Below, one piece after another: positions 28,937 through 32,151 of a stretch of DNA of 32,151 nucleotides. The stretch lies in the NCBI GenBank assembly GCA_022702125.1, contig JAKOND010000300.1:1-32151 (forward strand), read 5' to 3'. A program made the translations under genes and the position numbers. Each line of letters begins with the position of its first letter. Position 1 is the first letter of the stretch. The DNA comes from Burkholderiaceae bacterium (lineage in GTDB: Bacteria > Pseudomonadota > Gammaproteobacteria > Burkholderiales > Burkholderiaceae_C). The notes beneath the pieces are model-generated. The model saw only the letters and a program-made list of their open reading frames with translations. It made no database searches and was not told the DNA's origin.

Positions 28937-29929
28937 ATGGTTTCGCATCCGCTTTCCCGCCGCCTGGCCATCGCCTTGGCCGCCGCCTCGGCCGTCCTGT
29001 CGGGCGCCGCTTTCGCCCAGCAGGCCAAGGAGGTCAAGATCGGCTACGCCCTGGCGCTCAACTCGCACTACGGCGCCGCCGCGCTGGCCTGGGCCGACAC
29101 GACCGAGAAGGCCGCCAACGGCGCCTTCAAGTTCAAGCAGTTCCCGGCGAGCGCGCTCGGCGGCGAGCGCGAGCTGATCGAGGGCCTGCAGCTCGGCACC
29201 GTCGAGGCGGTGATCGTCTCCACCGGCGCGCTCAGCAACTTCGTGCCCGACGTCGGCGTGGTGGACATCCCCTTCCTGTTCCGCGACACCGCGCATGCCC
29301 GGGGCGTGCTCGACGGCCCCTTCGGCCAGGAACTGCTGGGCAAGTTCCAGAAGCGCGGCCTGATCGCGCTGGCCTGGGGCGAGCAGGGCTTCCGCCACCT
29401 GACCAACAACAAGCATCCGGTCAGGACGCCCGCCGACCTCAAGGGCCTCAAGATCCGCGTGACCGAGAACCCGGTCCACATCACCGCCTTCCGCACCCTG
29501 GGCGCCTCGCCCACGCCGATGTCCTGGCCCGAGGTGATCGGCGCGCTGCAGCAGGGCACCATCGACGGCCAGGAGAACCCGATGTCGGTCATCGTCTCGG
29601 CCAAGCTGCCGCAGGTGCAGAAGTACCTGACGCTGACCGGGCATGTCTACGCGCCGATGGCGCTGATCGTCTCGCCGGCCTTCTGGGGCGGCCTGAACGA
29701 TGCGCAGAAGGCCGCGTTCACCCAGGGCGCCAAGGCCGGCGCGCTGGCCTCGCGCAAGTTCGTCGACGAGGTCGAGACCAAGGGCCTGTCCGAGGTCAAG
29801 GCGGCCGGCATGCAGGTGGTGGAGTCGGTGGACAAGGCCGCCTTCCAGGCCGCCCTGGCGCCGGCCTACAAGCAGTACGCCACCAAGTTCGGCCAGAAGA
29901 CGCTGGACCAGATCGCCAGCGCCAAGTGA
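28937..29929 (+). CDS. dctP: TRAP transporter substrate-binding protein DctP
   Basis: A 330-residue periplasmic receptor of a tripartite ATP-independent (TRAP) transporter, which binds an organic acid and hands it to the DctQM membrane part. Residues 1-27 are a Sec signal peptide (AAFAQQ). Family landmarks are ASALGGERELIEGLQLGTVE, DIPFLFRD, GFRHLTNN, the carboxylate-clamping R174 in LKGLKIRV, and GTIDGQENP (209-215). GGAG precedes the ATG by eight nt. It is the first gene of a complete receptor-small-large operon and is unrelated in family to the Bug receptors elsewhere in the window. The ligand is likely a C4-dicarboxylate or another 2-oxo/hydroxy acid, which sequence alone cannot decide. 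Confidence 0.95.
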   Translation: MVSHPLSRRLAIALAAASAVLSGAAFAQQAKEVKIGYALALNSHYGAAALAWADTTEKAANGAFKFKQFPASALGGERELIEGLQLGTVEAVIVSTGALSNFVPDVGVVDIPFLFRDTAHARGVLDGPFGQELLGKFQKRGLIALAWGEQGFRHLTNNKHPVRTPADLKGLKIRVTENPVHITAFRTLGASPTPMSWPEVIGALQQGTIDGQENPMSVIVSAKLPQVQKYLTLTGHVYAPMALIVSPAFWGGLNDAQKAAFTQGAKAGALASRKFVDEVETKGLSEVKAAGMQVVESVDKAAFQAALAPAYKQYATKFGQKTLDQIASAK

Positions 29930-30042
29930 GGCCCCGGCCCGGCGCCCTGCCGGGTCCGGCCGCCACGCCCGGCACGGTCCGGGCGTCGTTCCTTCCCCCT
30001 TCCCGCACCGAACGCCGCGCCGCAAGGCGCCGGCGCCCCACC

Positions 30043-30558
30043 ATGCTCAACCGCATCGAGCGCGCGCTCGTCGCCTGCAACCGCTGGCTGCTGATCGTCC
30101 TGCTGCTGGCGATGGCCTGCATCGTCTTCGCCAACGTGGTGCTGCGCTACACCACCGGCGATTCCATCGTCTGGGCCGAGGAGGTCGCCCGGCACCTGAT
30201 GATCTGGGGCACCTTCCTGGGGGCCGGGCTGGTGCTGCGCTTCGGCGGCCATGTCGCCATCGACAACCTGCACCAGGCGGTGGGCCCGGCCGGCGCGCGC
30301 GCGCTGCGCACCCTCATCGTGGCCGGCATCGGCGCCTTCTGCCTGGTGATGACCTGGTTCTCGGCGCAGTACGTCTGGGCCACCCGCTTCCAGACCACGC
30401 CGGCGACCGACATTCCCTTCGCCTGGATCTACTCGGCGATGCCGGCGGGCTTCGCGCTGCTGTTCGTGCACCTGCTGTTCATGGCGCGGGGCTACATCCG
30501 CGACGGCAGCTACGTCGCCTCCGACGAGATGGACGCCGAATCGGCGGCCTCGCTCTGA
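30043..30558 (+). CDS. dctQ: TRAP transporter small membrane subunit DctQ
   Basis: A 171-residue membrane protein with four hydrophobic segments (about 14-35, 48-65, 88-108, 128-150). The family stretch V-W-A-E-E-V-A-R with FLGAGLVLRFGGHVAID follows the first helix. DctQ scaffolds the large subunit and docks the receptor. The gene begins 113 nt after dctP; a GC-rich linker between them has no clear promoter. The ATG at 30043 has only AAGG at long spacing. It lies 31 nt upstream of dctM. Confidence 0.93.
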   Translation: MLNRIERALVACNRWLLIVLLLAMACIVFANVVLRYTTGDSIVWAEEVARHLMIWGTFLGAGLVLRFGGHVAIDNLHQAVGPAGARALRTLIVAGIGAFCLVMTWFSAQYVWATRFQTTPATDIPFAWIYSAMPAGFALLFVHLLFMARGYIRDGSYVASDEMDAESAASL

Positions 30559-30589
30559 CCCGCCGCACCCCCGGACGCACGGAACCCCC

Positions 30590-31873
30590 ATGGCCATCAC
30601 CCTCTTCGTCGCCGCCATCGTGCTGATGGCGCTCGGCTTCCCCGTCGCCTTCGCGCTGGCGATGTCGGCCGCCATCGCGGTCTTCGCCGGCGGGCGCTAT
30701 CCGCAGCTCATCGTCTTCAAGGAGATGTTCACCGGCATCGACAGCTTCCCGCTGATGGCGGTGCCCTTCTTCATCCTCGCCGCCGAGATCATGTCCGGCG
30801 GCGCGCTCACCGTCGTGCTCCTGCGCTTCGCGGCGCAGTTCGTCGGCCACCTGCGCGGCGGGCTGGGGCATGCCAACATCCTCTCGCTGACGCTGTTCTC
30901 GGGCATCTCGGGATCGGCGCTGGCCGACGCGGCCGGGCCGGGCTCGATGATGGTGAAGATGATGGACAAGGCCGGCTACTCCCGCGCCTACGCCGCCGCG
31001 CTGACCGCCAGCACCGCCATCGTCGGCCCGATCATCCCGCCCTCGATCATCATGATCATCTACGCGCTGCAGGACGACCAGGTGTCGGTGGGCGGCCTGT
31101 TCATCGCGGGCTTCGCGCCGGGCATCCTGATCGCGGCGGCGATGGCGCTGGTCAACTGGCGCGTCTGCGTCAAGCGCGACTACCGCTCGCGCGAGCCCCG
31201 GCCGTCGGGGCGCGAGATGCTGTCCAACAGCATCCGCGCCATTCCGGCGCTGCTGCTGGTGGTGCTGATCCTGGTGGGCATCCGCTTCGGCATCTTCACG
31301 CCGACCGAGGCGTCGGTGGTGGCGGTCTTCTACGCGCTGGTCTGCGGCAAGTGGATCTACCGCACGCTGGAATGGAAGGCGCTGCCGCACATCGCCGCGC
31401 GCTCGGCGCTGCTGACCGCCTCGGTGCTGCTGGTGGTGGCCGCGTCCGCCGCCTTCGCCTGGGTGCTGACCATCGAAGGCATCCCGCAGCAGCTGGCGCA
31501 GACCATCGTCGGCTGGAACCTGTCGCCGATCACCTTCCTGATCGCGGTCAACATCCTGCTGCTGCTGTTCGGCATCTTCATGGAGCCGCTGCCGGGCGTG
31601 ATGATCCTGGTGCCGATCCTGGCGCCGATCGCGAATGCGTTGGGCATCGACCCGATCCACTTCGCGATGGTGGTGATCGTCAACCTGACGCTCGGCATGA
31701 TCACGCCGCCGGTGGGAGGGCTGCTGTTCGTGACCTCGGTCGCGACCAAGGTGCCGCTGTCGGCACTGACGCGGGAGCTTCCGCCTTTCCTGCTGGCGCA
31801 TCTGGTCGTGCTGCTGCTGCTGACCTTCGTGCCGGCCGTCTCGACCTGGCTTCCGCATGCCCTGGGGTTTTGA
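30590..31873 (+). CDS. dctM: TRAP transporter large permease subunit DctM
   Basis: A 427-residue permease of the ion-transporter superfamily that moves the substrate with Na+ across the inner membrane by an elevator mechanism. It has about a dozen hydrophobic segments. The first half carries the signature FSGISGSALADAAGPGSMM and GPIIPPSIIMIIYA; the second repeat has LTLGMITPPVGGLLFV. Length is normal and no frameshift is seen. It is the last gene of the dctPQM operon. No intrinsic terminator is visible directly after the stop. Confidence 0.96.
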   Translation: MAITLFVAAIVLMALGFPVAFALAMSAAIAVFAGGRYPQLIVFKEMFTGIDSFPLMAVPFFILAAEIMSGGALTVVLLRFAAQFVGHLRGGLGHANILSLTLFSGISGSALADAAGPGSMMVKMMDKAGYSRAYAAALTASTAIVGPIIPPSIIMIIYALQDDQVSVGGLFIAGFAPGILIAAAMALVNWRVCVKRDYRSREPRPSGREMLSNSIRAIPALLLVVLILVGIRFGIFTPTEASVVAVFYALVCGKWIYRTLEWKALPHIAARSALLTASVLLVVAASAAFAWVLTIEGIPQQLAQTIVGWNLSPITFLIAVNILLLLFGIFMEPLPGVMILVPILAPIANALGIDPIHFAMVVIVNLTLGMITPPVGGLLFVTSVATKVPLSALTRELPPFLLAHLVVLLLLTFVPAVSTWLPHALGF

Positions 31874-31986
31874 GCCGAGTCGTCGAGCCGCCGGGAACGG
31901 GGGGCCGGTCTGGCCTGCGGATTCTCCGCGGCCGGGAGCGGCTCCGGAGCGCGCGGGAAAATATGTAGTTCGGAAGGCCGATAGCT

Positions 31987-32043
31987 TGTAGGACAGAAGA
32001 TAAAAATTCCTACATCATTTTTTGATTTTTGTCGATAAAAATT
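31987..32043. repeat. AT-rich stretch with short inverted and direct repeats
   Basis: TGTAGGA (31987-31993) and TCCTACA (32008-32014) form a 7-bp inverted repeat with a 14-nt loop, and GATAAAAATT occurs twice (31999-32008 and 32034-32043). Base composition changes sharply from about 70% GC in dctM to AT-rich here. It may be a promoter/operator region or the edge of acquired DNA. No gene is visible in 31874-32063. Confidence 0.5.
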
Positions 32044-32045
32044 AC

Positions 32046-32145
32046 AAGATCCTTTTTGAAGAATCAGCAAGTGGTTCGTGCGCATGGGATTTTTTTTGTG
32101 GCCTTCTTCTTGCTGATGAGCTCTCGAATCTTCTTCAAGGATCTT
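32046..32145. repeat. interrupted inverted repeat at the right edge
   Basis: Three blocks pair in order: AAGATCCTT (32046-32054) with AAGGATCTT (32137-32145), GAAGAA (32058-32063) with TTCTTC (32131-32136), and TCAGCAAG (32064-32071) with CTTGCTGA (32109-32116). The left arm has three extra nt and the right arm has 14 extra nt. The 37-nt centre includes a run of eight T. Confidence 0.55.
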
Positions 32146-32151
32146 TGCCAT
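32064..32151 (-). CDS. possible 3' end of an unknown gene (partial)
   Basis: One minus-strand frame is open from the window edge to a TGA at 32066-32064. It would give a Lys/Arg-rich C-terminus (KKIRELISKKKATKKIPC followed by five residues). The basic, helical look fits the tail of a DNA-binding protein, but 28 residues are too few to judge. A second frame also stays open from an ATG at the very edge through dctM in antisense, which is much less likely to be real. Confidence 0.22.
   Translation of the reverse strand, partial: WQRSLKKIRELISKKKATKKIPCARTTC

Noticed and set aside
31357-32151. Minus-strand open frame starting at the right edge
   Set aside because: It runs antisense through the conserved DctM coding region and has no domain; its first 20 codons are in AT-rich repeat DNA.
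1-32151. tRNA or rRNA genes, CRISPR arrays, transposases, toxin-antitoxin or phage-defence genes
   Set aside because: I looked for cloverleaf-like ends, regular repeats with spacers and typical motifs, and found none.

Overview
The window looks like a chromosomal stretch of a high-GC betaproteobacterium of the order Burkholderiales, most likely Comamonadaceae or a close relative. The reasons are the strong GC bias at third codon positions, seven Bug/TctC-type periplasmic receptors, a PEP-CTERM exported protein and the mix of LysR/IclR-controlled catabolic operons. This placement is inferred from gene content, not from a marker gene. I see no rRNA, tRNA, CRISPR array, insertion sequence or phage gene.

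Layout. (1) 1-1.6 kb: the possible 3' end of an unknown gene, a PEP-CTERM protein with a sigma-54-type promoter, and a small conserved-looking hypothetical gene, each of the latter two with an intrinsic terminator. (2) 1.9-6.1 kb: a LysR regulator diverging from a TauD/TfdA-family dioxygenase, a Bug receptor and an isocitrate-lyase-superfamily enzyme. (3) 6.0-11.1 kb: a second LysR regulator diverging from two tandem Bug receptors, an isocitrate/isopropylmalate-type dehydrogenase and an amidohydrolase-superfamily lactone enzyme. (4) 11.2-20.9 kb: nine tightly packed minus-strand genes (Bug, amidohydrolase, Bug, RraA-type aldolase, 2-hydroxyacid dehydrogenase, Bug, Bug, amidohydrolase, SMP-30 lactonase) diverging from an IclR regulator, with a nested palindromic operator between them. 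A YfcG-like glutathione transferase follows. Regions 2-4 read as uptake and catabolism of carboxylated lactones or sugar/aromatic-derived dicarboxylates. No TctA/TctB membrane subunits are present, so the receptors must rely on permeases encoded elsewhere.

(5) 21.6-28.3 kb: the most interesting part. It holds a GT4 glycosyltransferase, a His-rich membrane protein, a membrane-anchored class III PLP enzyme, a phosphatidylserine decarboxylase, an MGDG-synthase-type GT28 and a PlcP-like metallophosphoesterase. Five of the six genes are preceded by a PhoB-box-like pair of 7-mers with an exact 11-bp period, each followed 10 nt later by a -10-like hexamer. I propose a phosphate-starvation membrane-lipid remodelling locus: PlcP-like cleavage of phospholipids to diacylglycerol, then glycosylation by the GT28 and/or GT4 enzymes. 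The PLP enzyme, the His-rich membrane protein and the decarboxylase are additions whose roles are unknown.

(6) 28.4-31.9 kb: a small hydrophilic protein with its own terminator, then a complete DctPQM TRAP transporter operon. (7) 31.9-32.15 kb: an AT-rich, repeat-containing stretch at the right edge with perhaps the 3' end of another gene.
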